The notes beneath the pieces are model-generated. The model made no database searches and had not been told where the DNA came from. It saw only the letters and a program-made list of their open reading frames with translations. Positions 43,900 through 52,602 of a stretch of DNA of 64,000 nt are shown in pieces. The stretch is from assembly GCF_014199935.1 (NCBI RefSeq), contig NZ_JACHOP010000026.1, forward strand, positions 1 through 64,000, read 5' to 3'. Each line of letters opens with the position of its first letter. Position 1 is the first letter of the stretch. A program made the position numbers and the translations under genes. The DNA comes from Methylorubrum rhodinum (GTDB taxonomy: Bacteria > Pseudomonadota > Alphaproteobacteria > Rhizobiales > Beijerinckiaceae).

Positions 43900-45654
43900 T
43901 CAACCGTTCCGAATCCTCCCGCCCGCCCCGATCAGCCGCGCCCGCAGCGGCTGGGCGCGGCCCGTCAGGGTCAGTTCGGTCAGGTCACCCGGCTCGATGC
44001 CCGCCGCGCGGTAGACCGCCTCCGAGACGATGGCGACCTGACCCATCGGCTTGGTCAGCGATTCCAGCCGCGCGGCGACGTTGACCGTGTCGCCGAGCGC
44101 GGTGAAGCGGGCGTCGGCCTCGTCGCCGAGTTCGCCGACGATGGCGGTGCCCGCGTGCAGGCCGAGCCCGTAGCGCAGGCGCTCGCCGAGGTCGGCGGCG
44201 AGCATGCGGTTCAGCTGCTCGACTTCCCGCTCGATGACCTCGACCGCGGCGAGCGCGGCGCGGGCGGCTTTCTGCGTATCGCCGTCGAGGCCGAACAGGG
44301 CCATCAGACCGTCGCCGAGATGCCGGTTGACGCTGCCGCCCTGCGCCCGCACCGCGTGGCCGACGGCGCCGAGGAAGCGGTTGATGACGAACACCGTATC
44401 GTAGGCGAGCCGCTCCTCGGCGAGCCGGGTCGAGCCGCGCAGGTCGGCGAACAGCACCACGACGAAGCGCTCCTCGCCGGTCCCGGCCCGCTCCGACAGG
44501 CCCGCCATCGCGCCGCGGGCATGGGGCGTGAACAGCGGCGCCACGGTCAGGTCGCGGTCGGGCCGGAGCTGGCAGGCGAGCCGGATGCCGGGGCTCGCGC
44601 CGATGCGCTCCAGCACCATGCGCTCGGTGCGTTCGGGCTGGGGCAGGAAGCGCCCGCGCTCCCCGTCGACCACGCGGATGCGGCAGGTCGAGCAGCGCCC
44701 GCGCCCGCCGCAGATGCTGGCATGCGGGATGCGCCCGCGCCGGCTCGCCTCCAAGACGCTCGCTCCCCGCGGCATCCGCACGACGCGCCCGTCGGGATAG
44801 CCGATCCGCACGAGGCCGCCGCGCACCTCCGCGAGGGTGCGCAGGCCGCGCGCCAGCAGCACGAGGACGAGCGCGCCGACGTAGCTCCCGAACAGTCCGC
44901 GCCGGATGGCGTCGAGCCGCTCGATCTGGCCTGCGTCGCCGACGCGCCGGACATCGAACACCCGCTCGCGCCACGTCGGGTCGGCGGCGGCGAGCGCCAC
45001 GGCGCGCCCGCCCTGCACCGCGCCGAGCAGAGCCAGCACCGGCACCAGCACGGCGCCCGCGAGCAGCCAGGGGGCGAGGCGCGGATAGGCGGGCTTCAGC
45101 CGGAGCCAGAAATGCAGGCCGAGGCAGCCGTGCAGCCACGCGGCGACGAGCCCGAGCGTCAGCGAGACGCCGCTGCCCGCCGGGCTCGCGACCCAGAACA
45201 TCCACAGCACCTGCGGATAGCCCCGCTCCAGCCCCTCGGCGCCCCAGGCGACCCGCGTGCCGACGACGTGGTTGAGGAGGAGAAGCGGTACCGCGAGCCC
45301 GAGCAGGAGCTGCGCCGTCTCCCCCGGCCGCAGCCGAAAAAGCCGCCGCTCGTAGAGGGCGTGCAGGCCCAGCGCGAGATGGGCGGCGAGCGCCCCGTAG
45401 AGCAGGACCAGCGCCGCCGGGTTGCGCCACAGCGCGACCTTCACCTTCAGCCCGGCATGGAGCGCGCCCAGCGAAACGTTGCCGAGCGCGTGGCAGAGCA
45501 GGTGACTCAGCACGTAGGCGAACAGCACGAGGCCGCTGGCGAGGCGCAACTGCCGCAGGGTCGGGCGCGCCCGCGTCCAGGGGCGCCCGCCCGCCGCCTC
45601 CGCCGCCTGCCCCACCTCGAAGAACTCCCCTGCCCGCTGTTGTCCGTCTGACAC
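43900..45654 (-). CDS. Membrane/[2Fe-2S] ferredoxin/adenylate cyclase fusion
   Basis: This 584-residue protein from GTG 45654 has an unusual order of parts. Residues about 30-290 contain six or more hydrophobic helices with several histidines (LSHLLCHALG, LALGLHALY, WLHGCLGLHFWL), like a haem-binding cytochrome b-type anchor. Around residues 310-380 follows a ferredoxin-type domain with ICGGRGRCSTCRIRV (C-x5-C-x2-C) and a fourth cysteine in LACQL. From about 390 comes a class III nucleotide cyclase domain with both metal aspartates (FADLRGST and LGDGLMALF) and the TALGDTVNVAARLES motif. It probably makes cAMP in response to redox or an electron donor. The open frame upstream of 45654 is low-complexity and not included. 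Confidence 0.88.
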   Translation of the reverse strand: MSDGQQRAGEFFEVGQAAEAAGGRPWTRARPTLRQLRLASGLVLFAYVLSHLLCHALGNVSLGALHAGLKVKVALWRNPAALVLLYGALAAHLALGLHALYERRLFRLRPGETAQLLLGLAVPLLLLNHVVGTRVAWGAEGLERGYPQVLWMFWVASPAGSGVSLTLGLVAAWLHGCLGLHFWLRLKPAYPRLAPWLLAGAVLVPVLALLGAVQGGRAVALAAADPTWRERVFDVRRVGDAGQIERLDAIRRGLFGSYVGALVLVLLARGLRTLAEVRGGLVRIGYPDGRVVRMPRGASVLEASRRGRIPHASICGGRGRCSTCRIRVVDGERGRFLPQPERTERMVLERIGASPGIRLACQLRPDRDLTVAPLFTPHARGAMAGLSERAGTGEERFVVVLFADLRGSTRLAEERLAYDTVFVINRFLGAVGHAVRAQGGSVNRHLGDGLMALFGLDGDTQKAARAALAAVEVIEREVEQLNRMLAADLGERLRYGLGLHAGTAIVGELGDEADARFTALGDTVNVAARLESLTKPMGQVAIVSEAVYRAAGIEPGDLTELTLTGRAQPLRARLIGAGGRIRNG

Positions 45655-45984
45655 GACCGGCCGACCCGCGCGAGGGGGCGATGCGCGGGCCGGTCGGCGT
45701 ATCGCGGTCCGTGAGGACGCGCGATGGCGTGAGCCGCGCCCTTCATCAGGGTTCGCGGCGACAAGGCGAGGCACCCGCGTCAGCGCGGACCGCTGGGCTG
45801 CCTTTCCCATCTTCGGGCCGTCATTCCGGGGCCGCGCAGCGGAACCCGGAAACCACCCGTGATGCGCGTGCCCGGCTGAAGCTGAACTGTCGTGCCCAGT
45901 CGTGGATTCCGGGTTCGCCTATCGGCGCCCCGGAATGACGGCGGTGAGGCTTGGCCAAATCGCTCCTCACCCGAACCCAGGTCG
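45655..45984. other. Gene-free stretch upstream of cyclase, holding a family C repeat
   Basis: This 330-base stretch lies between the cyclase start and the end of the RND pump, both on the minus strand. It carries the family C repeat at 45818-45941. The remaining about 160 bases next to the cyclase are G/C-rich, with no clear promoter box or open frame of protein-like composition. Confidence 0.5.
45818..45941. repeat. Family C palindromic repeat, full copy 3
   Basis: It begins CCGTCATTCCGGGGCCGCGC and ends GCGCCCCGGAATGACGG. The internal halves are GGAACCCGGAAACCACCCGT and GTCGTGGATTCCGGGTTCGC. This full copy sets the family outline: two hairpins, each carrying CCGGGTT/AACCCGG, joined by a variable middle. 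Confidence 0.88.
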
Positions 45985-48900
45985 TCACTCTCCCGGATGC
46001 GGCGCGACGGCGTGCCCGTGGGACGGCGCCTCGTCCCGCGGGCCGACGAAGCGGCCCAGCAGACGCCCGACCAGACTCCCAAAACTGTCCATCAGCAGGA
46101 ACACCGCGGGCACGAACACGAGCGAGAGCAGCGTCGAGACGATCAGACCCGCGATCACCGCCACCGCCATCGGCGCGCGGAACTCGCCGCCGACGCCGAA
46201 GGCCATGGCCGAGGGCACCATCCCGGCCGCCATGGCGATGGTGGTCATGACGATGGGGCGCGCCCGCTTGCGGCCGGCATCCACGATGGCGGTGACGCGG
46301 TCCACGCCCGCGCGCATCTCCTCCACGGCGAAGTCCACCAGCATGATCGCGTTCTTCGTCACCAGCCCCATCAGCATCAGGATGCCGATGACGACCGGCA
46401 TCGAGATCGGCATCTTGAAGATCAACAGGCCGAGGATGGCGCCGCCGATGGAGAGGGGCAGCGAGAACAGGATGGTGAGCGGCTGCAAGAAATTGCCGAA
46501 CAGCAGCACGAGGACCGCGTAGACCATCATGATCCCGGCGCCCATCGCCAGGAGGAAGCCGGAAAACACCTCCTGCATGATCTCGGCGTCGCCGGTCTGG
46601 CGGATCGTGACGCCGGGCGGCAGGTTTTTGGCGGTGGGCGTGTTCAACGCTTGCTCGATGAGCGAACCGAGGGCGTCCGAGCCCTCCATGTTGGCTTCCA
46701 CCGCCACGCGCACGACGCGGTCGTAGCGCTCGATCGCGCCCGGCCCCTGGTCGAGTTCGATGTCGGCCACCGCCGCGAGCGGCACGGCGGTGCCGTTCTT
46801 GGCCGGGACCTTGAGGTTTTCGAGCCGCGCCACCGCGCCGCGGGCGCTCTCGGGGAGCTGCACCCGGATCGGCACCTGCCGGTCGGCGGCGTTGAACTTG
46901 GCGAGATTCAGGCCGATGTCGCCGATGGTGCCGACGCGCACGGTCTCGGCGATGGTGTCGGTCGCGACGCCGAGATCGGCCGCCGCTCCGGGCTTGGGGC
47001 GGATGCGCACCTCCGTGCGGTTGAGGGGTGCCGTCGACATCACCGAGACGAGGTGCGGGATCGCCGCCATGTCGCGCTGGAGGTTGGCCGCGACCTCGCT
47101 CACCACCGCCACGTCCGGCCCGCCGACGACAAGGGCCAGATCGCGCTGGCCGTTGTCGCGCAGGGTCCACGAGCGGATGTCGGGCTCGTCGGCGAGCAGG
47201 CCGGCGATCTCGGCCTCCAGCGTCCATTGCCGCTTGTCGCGCTGGTTCTTCGGCGTGAGGTTGACGATCAGCGTCGCGAGCCGCGTCTCCTTCTTGCCGC
47301 CGGCCTGCCGTCCGCCGTCCACGAAGACCGAGGTGACCTCGGGCAGTGCCCGGATGCGCTCCACCACCCGGTCGGCGACCGCGATGGTGTCGGGCAGGCG
47401 CGCACCCGGCGCCAGCTCGATCATGAACAGGGTGCGGGCGTTGTCCTGCTTGGGGATGAAGCCCGAGGGCAAGAGCTTGGTCGAGGCGAGCGAGCCGACG
47501 AAAAGCGCGAGCCCGACGAACAGCGTGATCCACTTGTGGCGCACCGACCAGCCGACGAGCCGGCCGTAGGCGCGCATCACCGGCCCTTCCCGCTCCTCCG
47601 CATGGCCGTGGTCGCGCAGGAAGTAGGCGGCGAGCAGCGGGGTGATCAGGCGCGCGACGAGCAGCGACATGAACACCGAGACCGCGATGGTCAGGCCGAA
47701 CTGGATGAAGTAGCGCCCGGCGATGCCGCCCATGAACGAGACCGGCGCGAACACCGCGATCAGCGTCGCCGTGATGGCGATGACGGCGAGCCCGATCTCG
47801 TCGGCGCCCTCGATCGCCGCGCGGTAGGGTGATTTGCCCATTCGCATGTGGCGGACGATGTTCTCGATCTCGACGATGGCGTCGTCGACCAGGATGCCGG
47901 TCACCAGCGTGATGGCGAGCAGGCTGATGCCGTTGAGGGTGAAGCCGAGCGCGTCCATCGCCCAGAAGGTCGGGAAGACCGAGAGCGGGAGCGCGATGGC
48001 GGCGATCAGCGTGGCGCGCCAGTCGCGTAAGAAAAGCAGCACCACGATCACGGCGAGGAGCGCGCCCTCGATCAGGGTGTGCATGGCCGAATCGTAGCTG
48101 CCGATGGTGGCCGCGACCGACGAATCGATCGTCTCGAAGCGGATGTCGGGATAGCTCTCGCGGAACTCCGCGATTTTTTGCTCGACGCCTTTCGCCACCT
48201 CCGCGTCGCTCGCGCCGGAGCCGCGGGAGACCGAGAAGGCGACGACCGGCTCGCCGTTGAAGCGGGCGAAGGTGCGCGGCTCCTCGATGCCGTCCTCGAC
48301 CGTGGCGAGGTCGTCGAGCCGAACCTTGCGCCCGCCGGGCAGGACGATGGTGGTGGCCTTCAGGTCGCGGATGGTGCGGGCGGCGGCGAGCGTCCGGATC
48401 GACTGCTCGCGCCCGCCGATCTCGCCGCGCCCGCCCGCCATGTCGACGGAGGTGGCCCGCACCTGCCGGTTCACCTCCGCCGCGGTGATGCCGAGCGCGA
48501 GCAACCGGTCGGGCAAGGGCGTGATGCGGATCTCGCGCGCCACGCCGCCGACGCGCTCGACGCCGCCGACGCCCTTCACCCCCTGGAGGGTGCGGGCGAC
48601 CTTGTCCTCGACGAACCACGAGAGTTCGGCGGGCGTCATGGCCGGCGCGGTGACGCCGTAGATCAGGATCGGCAGGCCGGTGATCTCGACCCGCTGGATC
48701 ACCGGCTCGTCGATGGTGCGCGGCAGGTTGATGCGGATCTTCGACACCGCATCCTTCACGTCGTTGACGGCGCGGTCGGTGTTCACTTCGAGCCGAAACT
48801 CGACCGTGGTGACGGAGGAGCCCTCCGTGATCGCCGAGGTGATGTGCTTGACGCCGCGCACGCCCGCGATCGAGTCCTCGACCCACTTCGTGACCTGCGT

Positions 48901-49086
48901 CTGCAATTCGGAGGGCGCCGCGCCCCCTTGCGTGATCGTGACCGAGACGATCGGCACGTCGACGTTGGGCATGCGCGTGACCGCCAGCCCTCGGAAGCTG
49001 ACGAGACCGAGCACGATCAGCACGAGGAATAGGACCAGGGGCGCAATCGGGTTGCGGATCGCCCAGGCGGAGACGTTCAGGCGCAT
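45985..49086 (-). CDS. RND efflux pump permease
   Basis: This 1033-residue inner-membrane proton antiporter is of the hydrophobe/amphiphile efflux (HAE1-like) class. Twelve membrane helices and two large periplasmic loops are apparent. The proton relay aspartates are in helix 4, GILVDDAIVEIENIVRHM. The N-terminal helix (WAIRNPIAPLVLFLVLIVLG) and the C-terminal end are standard. It works with the adaptor encoded just upstream and an outer-membrane channel encoded elsewhere. TetR control is suggested by the operon. Substrates are unknown. Confidence 0.95.
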   Translation of the reverse strand: MRLNVSAWAIRNPIAPLVLFLVLIVLGLVSFRGLAVTRMPNVDVPIVSVTITQGGAAPSELQTQVTKWVEDSIAGVRGVKHITSAITEGSSVTTVEFRLEVNTDRAVNDVKDAVSKIRINLPRTIDEPVIQRVEITGLPILIYGVTAPAMTPAELSWFVEDKVARTLQGVKGVGGVERVGGVAREIRITPLPDRLLALGITAAEVNRQVRATSVDMAGGRGEIGGREQSIRTLAAARTIRDLKATTIVLPGGRKVRLDDLATVEDGIEEPRTFARFNGEPVVAFSVSRGSGASDAEVAKGVEQKIAEFRESYPDIRFETIDSSVAATIGSYDSAMHTLIEGALLAVIVVLLFLRDWRATLIAAIALPLSVFPTFWAMDALGFTLNGISLLAITLVTGILVDDAIVEIENIVRHMRMGKSPYRAAIEGADEIGLAVIAITATLIAVFAPVSFMGGIAGRYFIQFGLTIAVSVFMSLLVARLITPLLAAYFLRDHGHAEEREGPVMRAYGRLVGWSVRHKWITLFVGLALFVGSLASTKLLPSGFIPKQDNARTLFMIELAPGARLPDTIAVADRVVERIRALPEVTSVFVDGGRQAGGKKETRLATLIVNLTPKNQRDKRQWTLEAEIAGLLADEPDIRSWTLRDNGQRDLALVVGGPDVAVVSEVAANLQRDMAAIPHLVSVMSTAPLNRTEVRIRPKPGAAADLGVATDTIAETVRVGTIGDIGLNLAKFNAADRQVPIRVQLPESARGAVARLENLKVPAKNGTAVPLAAVADIELDQGPGAIERYDRVVRVAVEANMEGSDALGSLIEQALNTPTAKNLPPGVTIRQTGDAEIMQEVFSGFLLAMGAGIMMVYAVLVLLFGNFLQPLTILFSLPLSIGGAILGLLIFKMPISMPVVIGILMLMGLVTKNAIMLVDFAVEEMRAGVDRVTAIVDAGRKRARPIVMTTIAMAAGMVPSAMAFGVGGEFRAPMAVAVIAGLIVSTLLSLVFVPAVFLLMDSFGSLVGRLLGRFVGPRDEAPSHGHAVAPHPGE

Positions 49087-49128
49087 CGGGGCGACCCGCT
49101 CATGTCTTTCAGGAGAAGCGGACGCGCC

Positions 49129-50352
49129 TCAGCGCGCGTCGGCGGTGGCCCGCGGCGCGGGGGCGGCGGCGACCGCCGGAGCCCGTGCCGCGACGGAGAC
49201 CGGGCGGACCTTGTCGCCGTCCCGCAAGAAGCTGCCGGCGCGGGCGACGACGCGCTCGCCGTCGTTCAACCCGGCGCGGATCTCGATGTCGTCGTCGTCG
49301 GACAGGCCGGTGCGGACCTCGCGCGATTCCACCCGGTCGTCGGCGACGACGAGGACGGAGCTGCGCTTAGCCCCACCGTAGAGGACGGAGGCCTGGGGTA
49401 CGGTGACGCCGCGGGTGCGGGCGAGTTCGACCGCGCCGCGCACGAAGGTGCCGATGCGCAGGCGCGGATCGGGATCGAGGCGCACCCGCACCTTGCCGAG
49501 CCGGCTTGCCCGGTCGACCTCCGGATAGACCACGCGGACGGAGCCCGACACGCGCTCGCCCTCGCCGATCTCGATGAAGGCGGGCGCGCCCTCGCGCAGG
49601 AGCGGCAGCTTGGTCTCGATCACCTCGCCCTCCAGCTCGATCTCGCCGCGCGCGATCAGGCGGAACAGCGGCTCGGCGGCGGACGAGGCCGCCATGCCGA
49701 CCCGCGCCGTGCGGCGGCTGACGATGCCGGCCTCCGGGGCACGGATCTCGGTGCGGGCAAGCCGCAATTCGAGCTCGGCCTTCAGGGCTAAAGCCTGGGC
49801 GAGGTCGGCCTTGGCGATCGAGAGGCCGTTGCGGGCAAAGGTCAGCTTGCCCTCGGCCTGACGGAGCGCGGCGGTGCGGCTCTCCATCACCACCGCCGTG
49901 GCATTGCCGGTCTGCATCAGGGACTTGGCGCGCTCGAACGACAGGCGCGCCTCGGTCTCGGCGGCCTCGGCCTGCTCGATGCTCGACTGCGCCTGCGGCA
50001 CGGCGGCTTTGGCCTTCTCGACGAGCGCCGCCTGCTGGGCGAGCTGGCGGTCGATCAGCTCGCGGTTGAGGCGGGCGAGCACCTGACCCTTGGCGACGCG
50101 GGCGCCCTCCTCCACCAGCAGCTCGACGATGCGATAGCCGTCGATCTCCGGCGAGACGAGGATTTCGTCGCGGGGCACCAGCGTGCCGGTGACGACGACG
50201 CTCTCGACGATCTCGCGGCGCGCGGCCTCGACCACGCTGACCGCGGGTGCGCGCGGCGTCACGGCGGGCGCGGTCTCGGCTCGCACTGCCGGAGCCGCCG
50301 CGATGGCGAGACCTGCGGCGGCGAAGAGGAAGAGGCGGCGGGCGGCGCTCAT
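49129..50352 (-). CDS. RND periplasmic adaptor subunit
   Basis: This 407-residue membrane-fusion protein has a signal peptide (LFLFAAAGLAIAAAPAVRA) that lacks a lipobox. It then shows a beta-barrel/lipoyl half motif (VSPEIDGYRIVELLVEEGARVAKGQ), an alpha-helical hairpin (residues about 100-200) and the second lipoyl half (IRAPEAGIVSRRTARVG). Its ATG overlaps the tetR stop codon (ATGA at 50349-50352). The pump gene follows after 42 bases. Confidence 0.93.
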   Translation of the reverse strand: MSAARRLFLFAAAGLAIAAAPAVRAETAPAVTPRAPAVSVVEAARREIVESVVVTGTLVPRDEILVSPEIDGYRIVELLVEEGARVAKGQVLARLNRELIDRQLAQQAALVEKAKAAVPQAQSSIEQAEAAETEARLSFERAKSLMQTGNATAVVMESRTAALRQAEGKLTFARNGLSIAKADLAQALALKAELELRLARTEIRAPEAGIVSRRTARVGMAASSAAEPLFRLIARGEIELEGEVIETKLPLLREGAPAFIEIGEGERVSGSVRVVYPEVDRASRLGKVRVRLDPDPRLRIGTFVRGAVELARTRGVTVPQASVLYGGAKRSSVLVVADDRVESREVRTGLSDDDDIEIRAGLNDGERVVARAGSFLRDGDKVRPVSVAARAPAVAAAPAPRATADAR

Positions 50353-50957
50353 GCGGCGGCCTTCTCGGCAAGGCCCGCATCGATCAGGGCGAGCAACTGC
50401 CTGACGGCCGGGCCGGGTTCGTAATGAGGGTCGAGGGCGCGATCGACGATGATCCCCTTCATCAGGGGGGCGAGTGCCGCGAACAGGCCGGCGGCGTCGC
50501 ATCCCGGCGCGATGGCCGAGAACGTCTCGATCAGCCACGTGCGCCCTTCCGCGTCGCCGCGCTCGATCATCGTGCCGATGGCCGGGTTCCGGGTCGCCTC
50601 GGCCCAGAGATCGAGGCGCAGGATCGCCGCGCCGCGGCTCATCTCGGTGAAGTAGGCAGCCAAGATGCCAAAGAGGACGCCGCGGCGGTCGCCGCTGCGC
50701 TCCAGCGCCTCGACCAGCACGGCGCCGCGCTCGCGGTCGCGCTCGGCCAGCCCCAGGACGACGGCCTCCTTCGAATCGAAGTAGCGATAGATGTTGCCGG
50801 GGCTCATCGCCGCCTCGCGGGCGAGATCCTGCATCGTCGTGCGATGGAAGCCGTTGCGCACGAAGCAGGCTTCCGCCGCGTCGAGGATGTGGGCCTGCCG
50901 CGCGGCCTGTGCGGAGGTCGGCTCGATCCGGGGCTCGATGGCGGCGCTCGCGCTCAC
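50349..50957 (-). CDS. TetR family repressor of the RND operon
   Basis: This 202-residue protein begins at GTG 50957. The DNA-binding domain (ILDAAEACFVRNGFHRTTMQ, AMSPGNIYRYFDSKEAVVL) is at residues about 15-60, and the rest is a helical ligand-binding domain. It lies inside the efflux operon, overlapping both neighbours by four bases. It is the natural candidate for binding the twin TGAACGTTCA operators at 51236-51267, giving autorepression relieved by a pump substrate. Confidence 0.92.
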   Translation of the reverse strand: MSASAAIEPRIEPTSAQAARQAHILDAAEACFVRNGFHRTTMQDLAREAAMSPGNIYRYFDSKEAVVLGLAERDRERGAVLVEALERSGDRRGVLFGILAAYFTEMSRGAAILRLDLWAEATRNPAIGTMIERGDAEGRTWLIETFSAIAPGCDAAGLFAALAPLMKGIIVDRALDPHYEPGPAVRQLLALIDAGLAEKAAA

Positions 50958-51205
50958 GAGGAGGCTCCGGGCAACAGGGCGCAGGCGCGGGGCTGGAGAT
51001 CGAGGTCGGCGCAGAGCCGTGCCTGCCAGCCCGTCTGGCCGGCTCCGGTCCAGCCGACCAGCGCGAGCCATGCCAGGGCCACCACGAGGCAGAGGGCGAG
51101 GTTGGCCGGCGTGCAAATTTCCTGGGCGACGCGCAGGACCCGGAGCTGAAGCCGGTTCGGGCGAACGGTAGCCGCTTCCCAATGACGATCGAGAGAGACG
51201 CTCAC
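50954..51205 (-). CDS. Small single-helix membrane protein leading the RND operon
   Basis: This 83-residue protein from GTG 51205 has a perfect AGGAGGT ribosome site four bases upstream. One hydrophobic helix (LALCLVVALAWLALVGWTGA) spans residues about 36-55. The C-terminal 25 residues carry two cysteines (LCADLDLQPRACALLPG) and may be periplasmic. The stop overlaps the tetR GTG. It is not a known RND subunit I can name; it could be an accessory peptide, in the manner of small proteins that bind RND pumps. Confidence 0.7.
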   Translation of the reverse strand: MSVSLDRHWEAATVRPNRLQLRVLRVAQEICTPANLALCLVVALAWLALVGWTGAGQTGWQARLCADLDLQPRACALLPGASS

Positions 51206-51228
51206 GGGGACCTCCTGCGCTGTGGAGG

Positions 51229-51269
51229 TTGATAGTGAACGTTCATTCTCATGTCAATGAACGTTCATT
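51229..51269 (-). promoter_or_regulatory. Promoter of the RND operon with two TetR-type operators
   Basis: Read on the minus strand, TTGACA (51252-51257) and TATCAA (51229-51234) are separated by exactly 17 bases, an excellent sigma-70-type promoter. The palindrome TGAACGTTCA occurs twice, at 51236-51245 within the spacer and at 51258-51267 just upstream of the -35. The copies are 22 bp apart, two helical turns, and the flanks extend to AATGAACGTTCATT at 51256-51269. A repressor bound here would cover both promoter boxes. Confidence 0.8.
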
Positions 51270-51390
51270 CTCAGTGCCTGAGTTGGGTGTGCGGAGGGGC
51301 ACGATCCGGCCCGCCTGTGGCCCGGAAGCGACGGCGGGCAATCCATCTCCGCATTCCCGACCGCATCTCGCGATGGACGGCACGCGCGCT

Positions 51391-51498
51391 CTCCTCCCCC
51401 TTGCGGGGAGGAGGTAGGAGGTGGGGGTGGTGCAGACGGCACCGCGTCGCTCGATCCTGCCCGACCCCCACCCCTACCCCTCCCCGCAAGGGGGAGGG
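51391..51498. repeat. Family A long palindromic repeat, copy 2
   Basis: CTCCTCCCCCTTGCGGGGAG and CTCCCCGCAAGGGGGAGG are the outer arms, and GGTGGGGGTGGTGCAG faces GACCCCCACCCC inside. It lies between the RND operon promoter and the HNH-like gene. Apart from this repeat and the promoter, 51206-51583 shows no gene. Confidence 0.85.
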
Positions 51499-51583
51499 AT
51501 ATGCGCGCGCCATGACCCTGATCGTTCCATCGCCATCGACAACCCCGAGCGCCCGCCCCGGCGCGTCGGGTTAGGCCACTCCC

Positions 51584-52321
51584 ATGGCGACATCGGAATG
51601 GCGCGAGAGCCGCAACGCGGCGGCCCGAGCGCGGCTGGAAAAATCCCTGCGGCCGGGCTTTCCCGCGCATGTGCTGCACCATGCGCTGACGCGTCCGCTG
51701 ATCCCGCCGACGCCGAGCCGGGCGGTGGCGAGCTACTGGCGCCATCACGTGCTGCGCGCCGACCGCCTCGCCCGCGCGCTCGCCGCCCGCACCGGCGCGC
51801 CGGAGGGCTGGACGTGGCAAGTGGGTGGTGGCGAGGGCCGGCCCGCGAGCTTCCGGGTGCCGCCAGCGCCCTACCGCGAGGATGCCCACGCCCCCGGCCC
51901 CGGCGCCTGCCGCGTCTGCGGCGGGGCGGTCTTCCGCTTCGGCTGGCACCGCGATCTGGCGGGCGACGGCGCGCCGAGCCGGCGGGCCGGCTGGCACGCC
52001 GCCTGTGTCATCGCCTGGGAATTCTGGTGCGCGCCGAGCGACCATCTCAAGGCGCTGAAGGCGCGCCAGCGCCACCGCTGCGCCGTCACGGGCAAGCGCC
52101 TGCTGCGGGGTGCGGAGGTCGATCACTGCTTGCCGCTTTACCGGGTCTGGCGCGAGGAGCGCGACCTGCCCTGGCCGTTCCTGCTCGGCTACTGGGGCGC
52201 GCCGAACCTGCAGGTGGTCAACCGCGCCGGCCATGTCTTGAAGTGCCGCGAGGAGGCGGACGAGCGGGCTGCCATGCGGCGCGACGCGCTGTTGATCGCG
52301 CCGGATGATGATTTGTCCTGA
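51584..52321 (+). CDS. HNH-endonuclease-like protein with Cys/His clusters
   Basis: This 245-residue protein is of no named family. The second half resembles an HNH nuclease: RHRCAVTGKRLL, then EVDHCLPLYRV (the expected Asp-His pair), PNLQVVNRAGH and LKCREEADER. An additional CRVCGG and a later HAACV could hold a zinc ion. The first 90 residues are basic and Arg/Ala-rich. No toxin, restriction or phage gene neighbours it. The nuclease role is inferred from motif only. ATG 51584 gives MATSEWRESRN. Confidence 0.6.
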   Translation: MATSEWRESRNAAARARLEKSLRPGFPAHVLHHALTRPLIPPTPSRAVASYWRHHVLRADRLARALAARTGAPEGWTWQVGGGEGRPASFRVPPAPYREDAHAPGPGACRVCGGAVFRFGWHRDLAGDGAPSRRAGWHAACVIAWEFWCAPSDHLKALKARQRHRCAVTGKRLLRGAEVDHCLPLYRVWREERDLPWPFLLGYWGAPNLQVVNRAGHVLKCREEADERAAMRRDALLIAPDDDLS

Positions 52322-52345
52322 TCGCCAGGGCTTCCGAGGACCTCC

Positions 52346-52470
52346 CCGTCATTCCGGGGCGCTGATAAGCGAACCCGGAATCCACGACTGGCCGCGACGG
52401 CGCAGCTCAAACCGGGCATCCCGCATCATGGGTGGATTCCGGGTTCCGCTGCGCGGCCCCGGAATGACGG
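52346..52470. repeat. Family C palindromic repeat, full copy 4
   Basis: It begins CCGTCATTCCGGGGCGC and ends GGCCCCGGAATGACGG, with CCGGAATCCACGACTGG and GGGTGGATTCCGGGTTCC inside. It is inserted between the HNH-like gene and tex, which run the same way. Confidence 0.88.
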
Positions 52471-52602
52471 CGGTGGTTTTGAGGCGCTGGTCAGCACGGC
52501 GTCGTGCCAAGTCGGGCGCTCTCCCCTGACCCGCTTTCGCCTTGCGTCTGCCCGCCATCGCTTTATCCCCATCCCCCCTGCCGGCGCGATGGAGACCGCT
52601 CG

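Noticed and set aside
45655..45810. N-terminal extension of the cyclase upstream of GTG 45654
   Set aside because: The extra residues are Arg/Pro/Ala-rich low complexity with no signal or helix, and overlap ordinary intergenic sequence; GTG 45654 gives a sensible start.
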